Shown here: in pieces, positions 1 through 8,685 of the stretch
Position numbering within the stretch: position 1 is the first letter of the stretch
How the letters are laid out: every line of letters begins with the position of its first letter
Origin: Helicobacter bilis ATCC 51630
GTDB lineage: Bacteria > Campylobacterota > Campylobacteria > Campylobacterales > Helicobacteraceae
Reading direction: 5' to 3'
DNA: 64,000 nt
Assembly: GCF_000686565.1 (NCBI RefSeq)
Contig: NZ_JMKW01000007.1
Span: forward strand, 1 to 64,000
Notes under the pieces: generated by a model
The model's input: only the letters and a program-made list of their open reading frames with translations
Told to the model about the DNA's origin: nothing
Database searches by the model: none
Program-made: the position numbers and the translations under genes

Positions 1-441
1 GTCTTTCTTGCCATCTGACATGGTAGCCGCATTTTTGTATTCTCAACTAGAGAATACAGACAAAATTAATGCTAAAAGATTAGATATTTGGAATCAGTAT
101 AATGACTTTTTTCGTGTGTTTAAAAGTGTAAAAACGCCGTATATCCCAGCAGAGTGCAAACATAATGCACATATGTATTATGTGTTATTTGAGAACTTAC
201 AGCAAAGAAGCGATTTTATAGAGTTTATGAAGCAGAATGAAATTTTTCCAGTATTTCATTATGTTCCTTTGCATTCGTCGCCTGCTGGACAAAAATTTGG
301 ACATACTTAGGGGGGGGGGGGGGAATGAAAGTAACTAATAAAGTTTCTAGAACCCTTGTTAGAATGCCCCTATATTTTGGAATAACACAAGAAGAAATGT
401 GTAGAATTTTTGAGATTGCAGGTCAGTATATAAAGAGTTAG
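1..441 (+). pseudogene. Sugar 4-aminotransferase (WecE/RffA type), 3' part, broken
   Basis: C-terminal part of a PLP-dependent DegT/WecE-family aminotransferase that would add an amino group to a dTDP-4-keto-6-deoxy sugar; the 5' part lies outside the window. The family signature SFLPSDMVAAFLYSQLE at the left edge and VFHYVPLHSSPAG near residue 90 match the WecE branch rather than the 3-aminotransferase (FdtB) branch. The frame stops at TAG 308-310, directly before a 14-G run. The expected family C-terminus (VSRTLVRMPLYFGI) continues in another frame up to the TAG at 439-441. Because the stop precedes the tract, length change in the tract alone cannot rejoin the two parts, so the gene looks truncated or locked OFF. 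It heads a glycan cluster. The family is clear; the exact product stereochemistry is not. Confidence 0.75.
310..323 (+). repeat. Poly-G tract, 14 G
   Basis: Mononucleotide run at the 3' end of the aminotransferase reading frame, of a length prone to slipped-strand mispairing. The first G is also the last base of the TAG stop codon. Confidence 0.9.
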
Positions 442-461
442 ATAGGGAATATATAGTTAAA

Positions 462-857
462 ATGCATAACATTGTGAAATTAAAAGTTATGGGTGATGAG
501 AGAGGGAAACTCATCGCTTTAGAATCTAATAAAAATCTCCCTTTTGCGATTAAAAGGGTGTATTACATTTATGATACATTGCCTGATGAAGAGAGGGGAT
601 TCCACGCGCATAAGCAGTTGGAGCAGCTTGTAGTGGCAATGGATGGTGCGTGTGAGTTTGTCCTAGATGATGGGCAAAAGCGAGAGTCTATATGGCTTAA
701 TCGTCCTGATGTGGGCTTATATATTGGCAAAAATATGTGGCGGGAAATGCGGAATTTCTCATATGGTTGTAAGCTAATGATTCTAGCTAGTGATTACTAT
801 GATGAAAGTGAGTATATCCGTGATTATGATGAATTTTTAAAAGCAGTCAAAGGGTAA
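462..857 (+). CDS. dTDP-6-deoxy-hexulose 3,4-ketoisomerase (FdtA/QdtA-type cupin)
   Basis: Small cytoplasmic cupin (131 aa) of the FdtA/QdtA/WxcM family, which converts dTDP-4-keto-6-deoxyglucose to the 3-keto isomer, the step before 3-amination to Fuc3N or Qui3N. The family motif RGFHAHKQLEQL (residues 45-56) holds the paired histidines of the active site, and the length is typical. It starts at ATG 462 with only a weak ribosome-binding site and ends two bases before the next ATG (860), so the genes are co-translated. Its presence shows that a 3-amino sugar is made, whereas the broken aminotransferase upstream is of the 4-amino type; a 3-aminotransferase should therefore exist elsewhere. Which epimer is formed cannot be told from the sequence. 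Confidence 0.85.
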   Translation: MHNIVKLKVMGDERGKLIALESNKNLPFAIKRVYYIYDTLPDEERGFHAHKQLEQLVVAMDGACEFVLDDGQKRESIWLNRPDVGLYIGKNMWREMRNFSYGCKLMILASDYYDESEYIRDYDEFLKAVKG

Positions 858-859
858 AA

Positions 860-1648
860 ATGCAACGAGATATAGATAAATATACGCAAGATTATCTAGC
901 GAGTTCTTATGACTTTGAAAGCATTATGGTGTCTTTTCGCCGTAAAAAAGTCTTAGAGTTTTTAGAATCTTATAATGCTAAACATGTACTAGAAATTGGT
1001 TGTGGTAGTGATTCTATAGTAAATCATTATAAAGATTTTGAAACTTTTTGTATTGTTGAGCCTTCCAAAGTCTTTGCAGAGAAAACACAAAAAGATTCTA
1101 AAGGCAATAAAAACATTCAAGTGATAAATGACTTTGTAGAATCTAAACTTATAGAGTTAAAAACACAAAAATTTGATTTCATTATCCTTAGCTCTCTTTT
1201 GCACGAAGTGATAAATCCAGAATCTTTTTTAAGAGATATATTTAGCTTGTGTGATAGCGATACTTTACTTCATATTAATGTGCCTAATGCGTATTCATTC
1301 CATTTATTATGGGCGTATCAAAGTGGGCTTATTGAGACACTTGGCGGTTTAACACATACTGCTAAAAATCTCCAGCAACACACAACTTTTAGCCTTGCAA
1401 GTCTTATAGACTTTGTAAATAAAACTAATGGGGGGGGGGGGGTAAGCATTATGGATAAAGGCTCATATTTTATTAAACCCTTTAATCACAAGAAAATGCA
1501 AGAGTGTATGCAAAATGGAATTATTGATGAGAATCTGTTATTAGGACTAGATAAAATGACTGAATATCTACCAGAGTTTGGTGCAGAAATATTTCTAAAT
1601 TGCAAAGTGAGTGCGTGTAAGGCAAGTATAGGCAAGGTGGATATATGA
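860..1648 (+). CDS. Class I SAM methyltransferase, phase-variable
   Basis: Protein of 262 aa with a Rossmann-type SAM site: VLEIGCGSDS (motif I, about residues 34-43) followed by the acidic position in CIVEPSK, and a later IILSSLLHEV segment. It probably methylates a sugar or other small group of the surface glycan, inferred from its place in the amino-sugar cluster. A run of 13 G (1430-1442) encodes four glycines near residues 191-194; the present length keeps the whole gene open (ON). One base more or less would end translation within a few codons and remove the last quarter of the protein. The start ATG 860 follows AAGGG. The stop overlaps the next start (ATGA, 1645-1648). Confidence 0.75.
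   Translation: MQRDIDKYTQDYLASSYDFESIMVSFRRKKVLEFLESYNAKHVLEIGCGSDSIVNHYKDFETFCIVEPSKVFAEKTQKDSKGNKNIQVINDFVESKLIELKTQKFDFIILSSLLHEVINPESFLRDIFSLCDSDTLLHINVPNAYSFHLLWAYQSGLIETLGGLTHTAKNLQQHTTFSLASLIDFVNKTNGGGGVSIMDKGSYFIKPFNHKKMQECMQNGIIDENLLLGLDKMTEYLPEFGAEIFLNCKVSACKASIGKVDI
1430..1442 (+). repeat. Poly-G tract, 13 G
   Basis: In-frame G run inside the methyltransferase gene; at this length the frame is open. The right flank begins TAA, so one of the shifted frames stops quickly. Confidence 0.9.
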
Positions 1649-2604
1649 GAATCTGTCGATACGAGATGAAGCATTGTGCCGAATGGAATGCTTTCAATAA
1701 AGATTCTAAAAATGGAATCTTTATGTTTGATAGAAATTATATGGACTATCACGCCGATAGATTTATGGATCATTCATTAATGTTTTATGAAGATTCTAAG
1801 CTTATCGCCCTTTTGCCTTTAAATATCAAAGATTGCGTATTGTATTCTCATCAGGGGCTAACTTTTGGTGGATTTATTGTTGATTATTCTATGCGACAGC
1901 AAAAAATGCTTGAGTGTTTTTGCAAATTGCAAGAGTATATGCGAGAGATTAAATCTAATCGCTTGATTTATAAAAGCATACCGCATATATACCACAAGGT
2001 ATCAGCTGAGGAAGATTTGTATGCGTTGTTTAGAAGTGGAGCTAAGATAATGCGGATAGATTGTTCCGCTACGATTTATTTACAAAATCCCATTAGATTC
2101 AGTGAGTTAAGAAAAAGGGGTGTAAAAAAGGCATTAAAAAATGAAGTGCAAATAGAATCTTCCACCAACTTCCCCGCTTTTATAACGCTATTAAATGAAG
2201 TCTTGCAAACAAAGCATAATACACAAGCCGTGCATTCAGCCAAAGAGTTAGAATTACTTCATAATAGATTTAAAGAAAATATTACTCTCTATATCGCAAA
2301 ACAAAATAATGAGATTCTAGCAGCTACCCTGCTTTTTATCTATCCAAATCTCGTGCATACACAATATTTAGCAGCAAGTGAAAAGGGCAGGGCGATAGGT
2401 GCGCTAGATTTACTTATAAAAACATTGATAGATAAATATGCTACAACAAAACAATACTTTGACTTTGGAATCTCCACAGAGAATAATGGCTTATTCTTAA
2501 ACGAAGGACTTATCTCACAAAAAGAGGGGTTTGGTGCAAGGACTATCGTGCATAGTTTTTATGAGCTGAATATTAACGGGGGGGGGGGGGGTAATAACCC
2601 TTAA
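1645..2604 (+). CDS. GNAT/FemAB-like acyltransferase with phase-variable C-terminus
   Basis: Protein of 319 aa that reads as a two-domain GNAT (Acetyltransf_6/FemAB-like) transferase, with the core fold in residues about 150-300 (ITLYIAKQNNEILAATLLF followed by QYLAAS and GALDLLIKTLI). Such enzymes acylate amino groups; the substrate here is probably a glycan amino sugar, by context. Its start overlaps the preceding stop (ATGA). A 14-G run (2578-2591) lies at the extreme 3' end: as sequenced the protein ends in a few Gly/Asn residues at TAA 2602-2604. Loss of one G would open a 39-codon longer version ending at TGA 2720-2722, which overlaps the GTG start of the next gene. Family assignment is moderately sure, substrate unknown. 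Confidence 0.6.
   Translation: MRICRYEMKHCAEWNAFNKDSKNGIFMFDRNYMDYHADRFMDHSLMFYEDSKLIALLPLNIKDCVLYSHQGLTFGGFIVDYSMRQQKMLECFCKLQEYMREIKSNRLIYKSIPHIYHKVSAEEDLYALFRSGAKIMRIDCSATIYLQNPIRFSELRKRGVKKALKNEVQIESSTNFPAFITLLNEVLQTKHNTQAVHSAKELELLHNRFKENITLYIAKQNNEILAATLLFIYPNLVHTQYLAASEKGRAIGALDLLIKTLIDKYATTKQYFDFGISTENNGLFLNEGLISQKEGFGARTIVHSFYELNINGGGGGNNP
2578..2591 (+). repeat. Poly-G tract, 14 G
   Basis: Run at the 3' end of the GNAT gene. With 14 G the frame stops within five codons; with 13 G it would stay open to 2722. Confidence 0.9.
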
Positions 2605-2718
2605 GTGTTTTGCAACTAAAAGCCCTATATCTTGGCATACTCAATACAAAAGATTCAAATACTACTCTAGCACACCTATTACACATCGTGCTTTAAACCC
2701 CATTATAAAGGGGGCGGC

Positions 2719-3261
2719 GTGATACACCCACTCTCTGATGTGCAAAGCCAAAATATTGGCAAAGGGACTAGAATCTGGCAGTTTTGCGTGGTGCTACCCA
2801 ATGCGATTATAGGGGAGAATTGCAATATTTGCTCTCACTGCTTCATTGAAAATGATGTTGTAATCGGCAATAATGTAACGATAAAATGTGGGGTGCAGGT
2901 GTGGGATGGATTAAGGATTGAAGATAATGTATTTATCGGTCCTAATGTGAGTTTTACTAATGATAAATATCCAAGATCAAAGCGATATCCTAGCGAATTT
3001 CTAAGAACAACGATTAAAAAAGGGGCTTCTATTGGAGCGGGTGCTGTGATTTTACCCGGGATTACTATCGGTGAAAATGCGCTTATTGGAGCAGGCAGCG
3101 TTGTAACAAAAGATGTTTGTGATAACGCTAAAGTAATAGGCAATAAAGTTATTATACGGGGGGGGGGGGTAACTAATCCCTATTTTACTGCTTTTTCTAT
3201 CCTTTTAGATTCTGTGCTTCACTCTCTTATTTTAGCTACACATATAAGGCTGTATCGATGA
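2719..3261 (+). CDS. Sugar N-acetyltransferase, left-handed beta-helix (FdtC/QdtC/WlbB type)
   Basis: Hexapeptide-repeat acyltransferase (180 aa) predicted to N-acetylate a dTDP-3-amino-3,6-dideoxyhexose with acetyl-CoA. Residues 1-145 are a run of [I/V]GxN repeats ([50 protein letters not shown]), with the family segment [12 protein letters not shown] near residue 75. The GTG start at 2719 overlaps a TGA (2720-2722) of the alternative upstream frame. A 12-G tract (3158-3169) encodes glycines from residue 148; in the present length a hydrophobic tail follows and the stop overlaps the ATG of the formyltransferase (ATGA 3258-3261). With 11 or 13 G the protein would end right after the tract. 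The catalytic helix is unaffected either way. Confidence 0.8.
   Translation: MIHPLSDVQSQNIGKGTRIWQFCVVLPNAIIGENCNICSHCFIENDVVIGNNVTIKCGVQVWDGLRIEDNVFIGPNVSFTNDKYPRSKRYPSEFLRTTIKKGASIGAGAVILPGITIGENALIGAGSVVTKDVCDNAKVIGNKVIIRGGGVTNPYFTAFSILLDSVLHSLILATHIRLYR
3158..3169 (+). repeat. Poly-G tract, 12 G
   Basis: Run near the 3' end of the acetyltransferase gene, followed by TAACTAAT, which supplies stop codons in both shifted frames. The present length leads to the stop that overlaps the next gene's start. Confidence 0.9.
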
Positions 3262-4046
3262 AAATCTGTATAGCTGGAAAGAATAATATTGCAGTGTGGG
3301 CGTTAAGGTATTTATTACACATTGGGATTTGCAGGCAGGATATTTTCATTTTACCGAATGCAAGTGATTGTGGGTATGATACTTGGCAATATTCGCTTTT
3401 AAAATGTGCTAAAGATGAGAATCTTAAGGTTGTAACATTGCAAGACATATATGCAATGAGTGATTTATTGTTTATTTCATTAGAGTTTGACAAACTTATT
3501 GATATAGAAAAGTTTGCAAGTAAGAATCTTTTTAATATTCATTTCTCTAATCTTCCAAAATACAAGGGTGCTTATACCTCCATAATGCCGCTTTTATATG
3601 GGGAAAGTGAGGCTGGAGTTACGCTGCATAAAATAGATTCTGGTGTTGATACGGGTGATATTGTCGATCAAATGACTTTTGCTATTGGGCTTCAAGATAG
3701 TGCTAGAATGCTGTATGATAGCTATAACAAATACGCGTTTTTGCTCTTTAAACAGAATCTTTTTCATTTATTAAATGGCACTTATTCTGTAAAAAAGCAA
3801 GGCTATATGGGTGGGAGCTATTTTTCTAGAAAAGAGATTGATTTTAATAATATTGTAATAAATCTCAAAAAAACAAGCTTTGAGATACATAATCAACTGC
3901 GTGCTTTTATCTTTAGAGAATATCAACTACCCAGTATTTGTGGTGTAAGGATTATGGAATCTGTTTTAACACAGGAGTTTATAGGAAGCAATGTTTTAAT
4001 TGATAGTAATGAGTATTTTATAATTTCTGGTGTTGATGGAATTTAG
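3258..4046 (+). CDS. dTDP-amino-sugar N-formyltransferase
   Basis: Protein of 262 aa with the formyltransferase fold shared with methionyl-tRNA formyltransferase, ArnA and the sugar enzymes VioF/WlaRD/QdtF. It would move a formyl group from N10-formyl-THF to the amine of a dTDP-3- or 4-amino-6-deoxy sugar. Visible family residues are the [12 protein letters not shown] segment (residues 93-104, with Asn93 and His95) and [12 protein letters not shown] (124-135, with the catalytic Asp), giving the Asn-His-Asp triad. The length and the absence of a tRNA-binding C-terminal domain argue against true Fmt. The start overlaps the stop of the acetyltransferase, so its translation is probably coupled. 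Acetyl and formyl transferases side by side suggest alternative acylation of one amino sugar. Confidence 0.8.
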   Translation: MKICIAGKNNIAVWALRYLLHIGICRQDIFILPNASDCGYDTWQYSLLKCAKDENLKVVTLQDIYAMSDLLFISLEFDKLIDIEKFASKNLFNIHFSNLPKYKGAYTSIMPLLYGESEAGVTLHKIDSGVDTGDIVDQMTFAIGLQDSARMLYDSYNKYAFLLFKQNLFHLLNGTYSVKKQGYMGGSYFSRKEIDFNNIVINLKKTSFEIHNQLRAFIFREYQLPSICGVRIMESVLTQEFIGSNVLIDSNEYFIISGVDGI

Positions 4047-4130
4047 ATTCTTGTCATTTTTGCAAGTGTGGGCAAAAGCTTGTTTCGTGCGAGCCATAGG
4101 CAAAAAATCTTTTTTAGATTCTAAAGTTTT

Positions 4131-4158
4131 AGATATTTCGCTACGCTCAATATGACAA
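4131..4158 (-). repeat. Dispersed repeat, TTGTCATATTGAGCGTAGCG family
   Basis: The minus strand reads TTGTCATATTGAGCGTAGCG followed by AAATATCT. A near-identical copy lies at 19217-19246 (plus strand) and a degenerate one at 7678-7711. The element sits just downstream of the formyltransferase gene, between it and the convergent leuD. Confidence 0.75.
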
Positions 4159-4204
4159 TTTGTTTGCAGAAACTAGATTCTAATTTACCCACAAAACCCA
4201 AACC

Positions 4205-4696
4205 CTACTCCTTATTTTTCGCTATCCAGTTCAAATACCCATTTGCATTGATAATCTCTTGTATAAAAGGCGGAAAGGGCGTTGTGCTAAAGCTTTTAGC
4301 ACTTTTAGATTCTATAATCTCACCTTTATCAAAGTCAATGCTTACCTCATCGCCATCTTGTAAAAAGTCTGCTATCTCTTCAGATTCAATAATCGCTAAG
4401 CCGATATTAATCGCATTGCGATAAAAGATTCTAGCAAAGCTTTTTGCGATAATACAGCTTATCCCACTTGCTTTAATGGCAATAGGTGCGTGTTCTCGGC
4501 TACTTCCACAGCCAAAGTTCCACCCGCCAACCATAATATCGCCACTCTTTACCTTTTTCACAAAATCCTTATCAATATCTTCCATACAATGACTTGCAAG
4601 CTCCCTATGATCTGCGGTGTTTAGATACCTTGCGGGAATAATCACATCAGTATCTACATTATCGCCATATTTATGGATAAATCCCTGTGCCTTCAT
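4205..4696 (-). CDS. leuD: 3-isopropylmalate dehydratase small subunit
   Basis: LeuD (163 aa) is the swivelling small subunit of isopropylmalate isomerase in leucine biosynthesis; it pairs with the iron-sulfur subunit LeuC, which is not in this window. The family signatures are [10 protein letters not shown] near the N-terminus (residues 16-25) and [12 protein letters not shown] (about residues 60-71). Length and end points are normal for the short bacterial form. ATG 4696 has a good AAAAGGA site. The gene stands alone here, divergent from clpS across about 230 bp, so it is not in a leuABCD operon at this locus. Confidence 0.95.
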   Translation of the reverse strand: MKAQGFIHKYGDNVDTDVIIPARYLNTADHRELASHCMEDIDKDFVKKVKSGDIMVGGWNFGCGSSREHAPIAIKASGISCIIAKSFARIFYRNAINIGLAIIESEEIADFLQDGDEVSIDFDKGEIIESKSAKSFSTTPFPPFIQEIINANGYLNWIAKNKE

Positions 4697-4888
4697 CGCT
4701 TTTCCTTTTAATGTGCGTATGTTTCATGTTTTATATTCTTTACATTTCTAACATTTTATCCTAAAATTTCAAAAAAGCATAAATTTATGTTTTACAATGT
4801 TATATAACTAGCATTTAATATCGCAATTTAAGTTCAATATAATCGTCTAAAATATAAAAATAATTGCAAAAACTAAGTGAATTTTTGA

Positions 4889-4894
4889 TAAAAT
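4889..4894 (+). promoter_or_regulatory. Putative -10 box for clpS-clpA
   Basis: TAAAAT preceded by TGA, 33 bp before the clpS ATG, in the AT-rich divergent spacer with leuD. No clear -35 box, which is usual in Campylobacterota. Confidence 0.4.
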
Positions 4895-4927
4895 AAAGCT
4901 TTGTTGAATCAACAATTGGAGTTTATA

Positions 4928-5251
4928 ATGCCAGATAATAAATATGAATATTCAGATTCTGCTAATTTTGAAACATTGCATGAGGTAGAGATAGCCCAGC
5001 CTAGAATGCAAGAGATTATCCTGCTGAATGATGATTATACAAGCGTTGATTTTGTTATTACCTTGCTTATGCGTGTGTTTAACAAAAGTATGCTTGATGC
5101 ACAGACTATTACGCAGTTTGTGCATAACACAGGCGAGGGGAGTTGTGGCGTATATCCCTATGATATTGCGGAGCTAAAGTTTAGCATGGCGACAAATTTT
5201 ATACGAGATAGCGGTATGCCATTGCGACTTGTTTTGCGTGATGTTATGTAG
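4928..5251 (+). CDS. clpS: ATP-dependent Clp protease adaptor ClpS
   Basis: Adaptor (107 aa) that binds the N-domain of ClpA and delivers N-degron substrates. The core reads EIILLNDDYTSVDFVITLL (residues about 30-48); the NDDYT segment and a later HNTGEG correspond to the N-degron pocket and the conserved ClpS fold. ATG 4928 was chosen because TTGGAG lies eight bases before it; an in-frame TTG at 4901 has no such site. The gene ends eight bases before clpA, forming the usual clpS-clpA operon. Confidence 0.92.
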   Translation: MPDNKYEYSDSANFETLHEVEIAQPRMQEIILLNDDYTSVDFVITLLMRVFNKSMLDAQTITQFVHNTGEGSCGVYPYDIAELKFSMATNFIRDSGMPLRLVLRDVM

Positions 5252-5259
5252 GGGTTAAA

Positions 5260-7551
5260 ATGGGTGAGCTAAATTCGACTTTATCAAATATTTTTCAAAA
5301 AACACTTCATTTTGTAGAAGATATGCGACATAATGTCTTAACGATTGAGCATGCTTTTTATGTCATGCTTGAGAATCCTTTAGGTAGAGAACTCGTTGAA
5401 GCAACTGGGGCAAATACAAAGATTTTAATGGATTCTCTTAGTGCGTATTTAGAAAAACATATACCAAAGGGAAGAGCCCTAAAAGAATTAGAAGCACCAC
5501 ACCAAACACCAGCCTTTATGCGTGTATTTGATCACATGATTTCACATGCAAAAAACGCACAAAAGGCTAGTGTTGGAATTGGTGATTTTTTTGTGGCCCT
5601 TATGCAAGAAGAAGATTGCTATTGTGCAAGATTATTAAAAGCACAAGGCATTCAAATAGAAGATGTAATGCGTATTGTGGTAGATTTTGATGAGCATGTC
5701 TCTAGGGAAAAAACAAAAGATTCTCAAAGTCAGCTTGAAAAATACGCAAAAAATCTTAATCAATTAGCCATTGAGGGAAAAATTGACCCTCTTATAGGTA
5801 GAGATTTAGAAATCAATCAAATCGCACAAGTGCTATGTCGCCGCAAGAAAAATAATCCTATGTTAATAGGTGAGGCTGGAGTTGGCAAAAGTGCCATTGT
5901 AGAGGGCTTAGCACTGCGTATCGTAGAGGGAAGTGTGCCTGCAAAATTGCTTAACAATGTAATCTATGCGGTTGATGTAAGCTCTGTTGTGGCGGGGACA
6001 AAGTATCGCGGCGAGTTTGAAACGCGTATTAAAAAGATTCTAGCTGAAGTGGAGAAAGATAAAAATATCATTATTTTCTTTGATGAGATTCACATGATTG
6101 TTGGAGCGGGTCAGTCAAATAGCGGTGGCATGGATTTTTCAAATCTTTTAAAGCCTATGCTTGCTAGTGGGAGACTGCGTTGCATTGGTGCGACTACAAG
6201 TCATGATTATAAAAACTCATTTGATAAGGATAAGGCATTAGCACGCCGTTTTACGCAGATAAAAGTCGAAGAGCCAAGTGAGGAAGAATGCCTATTAATC
6301 CTTGAGAAAATCGCACCGCTTTATGAAAAGTTTCATAATGTAACCTATGAAAATGAAGCGATAAAAGCCTGTGTGAGCCTGTCAAGCAAGTATATCACAG
6401 AGAGACATTTGCCCGATAAAGCCATAGATTTAATGGATGAGGCTGGAGCAAAGGCACAATTAAATGAATTTTTATGCAATGATGAGAGAAAAAATGAGAC
6501 TTTAGAGAAGCTAACAAAGACAAGGAAAACAAAAAAAGATTCTAAAACACAGCATAAGATCATCACCAAAGAGCATATTGAATCGCTTATGGCTTCAATT
6601 ACAAACATTCCAAAATCAACGATTAATGCCGATGAAAGTATGCTATTAAAGAATCTAGAATCAAAGCTTAAAAAACGCATTTTTTCTCAAGATAAAGCAA
6701 TTGAGAAAATCGTAGAAAAGATAAAAATTAATAAGGCTGGTTTGGGTGAATTGCACCGCCCAATTGCAAGTTTTCTCTTCACTGGTCCATCTGGTGTTGG
6801 CAAGACTGAGTTAAGCAAGGAATTAGCAAAAATACTTGGCATTAAGTTTGAGCGAATCGATATGAGTGAATATGCAGAATCTCATAGCATTAGTAAGCTG
6901 ATTGGCTCTCCTGCTGGATATGTAGGCTATGAAGAAGGCGGGCTTTTAATCAATAAAATACGCATAAATCCGCATTGCGTGTTGCTACTTGATGAGATTG
7001 AAAAGGCACATAGCGATGTGTATAATATTTTGTTGCAAATCATGGATTCTGCGACATTAACGGATAATCAAAACAATAAAGCTGACTTTAAAAATGTGAT
7101 TTTGATTATGACGAGTAATGCAGGGAGTAAAGAGGGCAACTCTGTGGGATTCCTTGATACAAGTGAGCATCGAGTTGGCATGGCGATTAAGGATACTTTT
7201 AGCCCAGAGTTTCGCAGTAGGCTTGATGCGATTATCCCCTTTATGCCACTTGGTGTGAATGAACTGCAAAAAATCGCACAAAAATATATCACTGATTTAA
7301 ACGAAACACTGAAAGAAAAGCATATTATGCTAAAGCTTAGCACAAAATCCGCACAATTTATAGCGCAACAATCTATTGATAAAGCACTTGGGGCAAGGGA
7401 GATTAAAAAAACTATAGATTCTGCTATTAAGTTGCCTTTAAGCAATGCTATGCTGTTTGGAGAACTGCGTAAAGGCGGAGTAGCCCATATTAATGTAAAA
7501 AATAATACTCTTGTGTTTGATATACAAAAACAAAGGCAAGAGATTATCTAA
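5260..7551 (+). CDS. clpA: ATP-dependent Clp protease ATP-binding subunit ClpA
   Basis: Hexameric AAA+ unfoldase (763 aa) that feeds substrates to ClpP. It has a double Clp N-domain (residues 1-145), a first AAA+ module with Walker A GEAGVGKS at 204-211 and Walker [10 protein letters not shown], and a second module with Walker A GPSGVGKT at 509-516 and Walker [12 protein letters not shown], followed by a D2 C-terminal domain. The absence of a long coiled-coil middle domain separates it from ClpB. A lysine-rich stretch with a KDSK motif (about residues 425-432) sits between the two modules. It is translated right behind clpS with AGGGG before the ATG. Confidence 0.95.
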   Translation: MGELNSTLSNIFQKTLHFVEDMRHNVLTIEHAFYVMLENPLGRELVEATGANTKILMDSLSAYLEKHIPKGRALKELEAPHQTPAFMRVFDHMISHAKNAQKASVGIGDFFVALMQEEDCYCARLLKAQGIQIEDVMRIVVDFDEHVSREKTKDSQSQLEKYAKNLNQLAIEGKIDPLIGRDLEINQIAQVLCRRKKNNPMLIGEAGVGKSAIVEGLALRIVEGSVPAKLLNNVIYAVDVSSVVAGTKYRGEFETRIKKILAEVEKDKNIIIFFDEIHMIVGAGQSNSGGMDFSNLLKPMLASGRLRCIGATTSHDYKNSFDKDKALARRFTQIKVEEPSEEECLLILEKIAPLYEKFHNVTYENEAIKACVSLSSKYITERHLPDKAIDLMDEAGAKAQLNEFLCNDERKNETLEKLTKTRKTKKDSKTQHKIITKEHIESLMASITNIPKSTINADESMLLKNLESKLKKRIFSQDKAIEKIVEKIKINKAGLGELHRPIASFLFTGPSGVGKTELSKELAKILGIKFERIDMSEYAESHSISKLIGSPAGYVGYEEGGLLINKIRINPHCVLLLDEIEKAHSDVYNILLQIMDSATLTDNQNNKADFKNVILIMTSNAGSKEGNSVGFLDTSEHRVGMAIKDTFSPEFRSRLDAIIPFMPLGVNELQKIAQKYITDLNETLKEKHIMLKLSTKSAQFIAQQSIDKALGAREIKKTIDSAIKLPLSNAMLFGELRKGGVAHINVKNNTLVFDIQKQRQEII

Positions 7552-7677
7552 AAAAGATTCTTAACATGCATTAAATAGTTTGTGTAGAGAAGCTAACTTA
7601 TGGCTGTGTAATGCTAGAAAGTGGGAATATAACTTTGGATTTCGGCTCATTTTGGTGGGTCGGGGTTCAATATAAAA

Positions 7678-7711
7678 AGATATTCTGCGCTTACGCACTC
7701 AATATGACAAG
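7678..7711 (-). repeat. Degenerate copy of the TTGTCATATTGAGCG repeat
   Basis: The minus strand reads CTTGTCATATTGAGTGCGTA and then diverges, matching the copies at 4131-4158 and 19217-19246. It lies in the 226-bp spacer between the convergent ends of clpA and the outer-membrane protein gene; nothing else was seen in that spacer. Confidence 0.5.
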
Positions 7712-7777
7712 ATTTTAGAATCTACGCCTTTATGGGTGGTGCAGGGTTTAGGGTGCATTTTGGCAAGTTTTTAAAAC

Positions 7778-8674
7778 TTAGAATCTATAAGTCGTGCCAA
7801 CATAACCCCCAGCATTTAAGGCATGATAGCTTGAAGTATAAGTAACCAAAGCCATAGCATTAAAGCTTAAATGCTGTGTTGCAAAGTAGTCAATACTAGC
7901 ATTTACATTAAATCTCAAAGCATTCGCACCCAAAAAAAGTGGTGTAGATTGTGGTAAGAGAGTAAAGACCCCAGCATTATTTTTTGAAAAAAGATTTGAT
8001 AAAGCTATATTAATAGAGCCTAGCATATAATCCCCCCTATAAAAAGTCTTTAAGCCAATATCAACAAGCCCTGCGACACTCATTTCATACACACTGCTAA
8101 AAGGCGTAATAAGAGAAAAGCTAATAAATGGGCGAAATACATATTGATCATAGAAAAAATCAATGCCTAAAAAGCCTTGAAATAGCATGTTATTTACTTG
8201 ACTACTTAAAGCCCCAAAGCCTATATCAATGCCAAATACCCCATGTGCTACGACATTTTGTATAGGCAAAGGCACAGAGGCATTAGCCCCAAGATTTGAG
8301 CCAAAAAAGAAAGAGCTAGTTTGTGTGGCTTGTGTCGTAAGCAAGGCATTCCCAAAAGCAATATTAGCAAACGAATCTAGCTGAATCTTTTTCCATACAA
8401 AAGGATGTCGATACTGCGTATTTAAGCCATTATACATTAAAGTTTGTGTATCGCTTAAGCCAAGTGTGCCTGTGTAGGCTAGACTAGCTTTTTTATATGT
8501 ATTTGTAAAAAGCGGATTATGCTCCTTATACACATCTTCTTTAAAAATATGCGTTTGTTTAGAATCTTTATCTGCCTCTTCATTTGATTCTTCCTTATAG
8601 ATTCCTTGTATATTTGCGGCAAATACTGATTGCATACATATACATAAACATGCACTTATAAACTTTAATCTCAT
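7778..8674 (-). CDS. Outer-membrane beta-barrel protein
   Basis: Exported protein (298 aa) that reads as a Helicobacter outer-membrane protein. The signal peptide MRLKFISACLCICMQSVFA is followed by a polar segment (residues about 20-45) and then alternating aromatic/hydrophobic strands to the C-terminal GTTYRF, whose terminal Phe is the usual barrel-insertion signal. ATG 8674 is preferred over in-frame codons further upstream because GGAGGGTAAT precedes it. Its start falls just past the stop (8686) of the YejA-like gene upstream, so the two are probably one transcript. The ligand or role is unknown; no porin or adhesin signature was recognised. Confidence 0.65.
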   Translation of the reverse strand: MRLKFISACLCICMQSVFAANIQGIYKEESNEEADKDSKQTHIFKEDVYKEHNPLFTNTYKKASLAYTGTLGLSDTQTLMYNGLNTQYRHPFVWKKIQLDSFANIAFGNALLTTQATQTSSFFFGSNLGANASVPLPIQNVVAHGVFGIDIGFGALSSQVNNMLFQGFLGIDFFYDQYVFRPFISFSLITPFSSVYEMSVAGLVDIGLKTFYRGDYMLGSINIALSNLFSKNNAGVFTLLPQSTPLFLGANALRFNVNASIDYFATQHLSFNAMALVTYTSSYHALNAGGYVGTTYRF

Positions 8675-8685
8675 ATTACCCTCCA

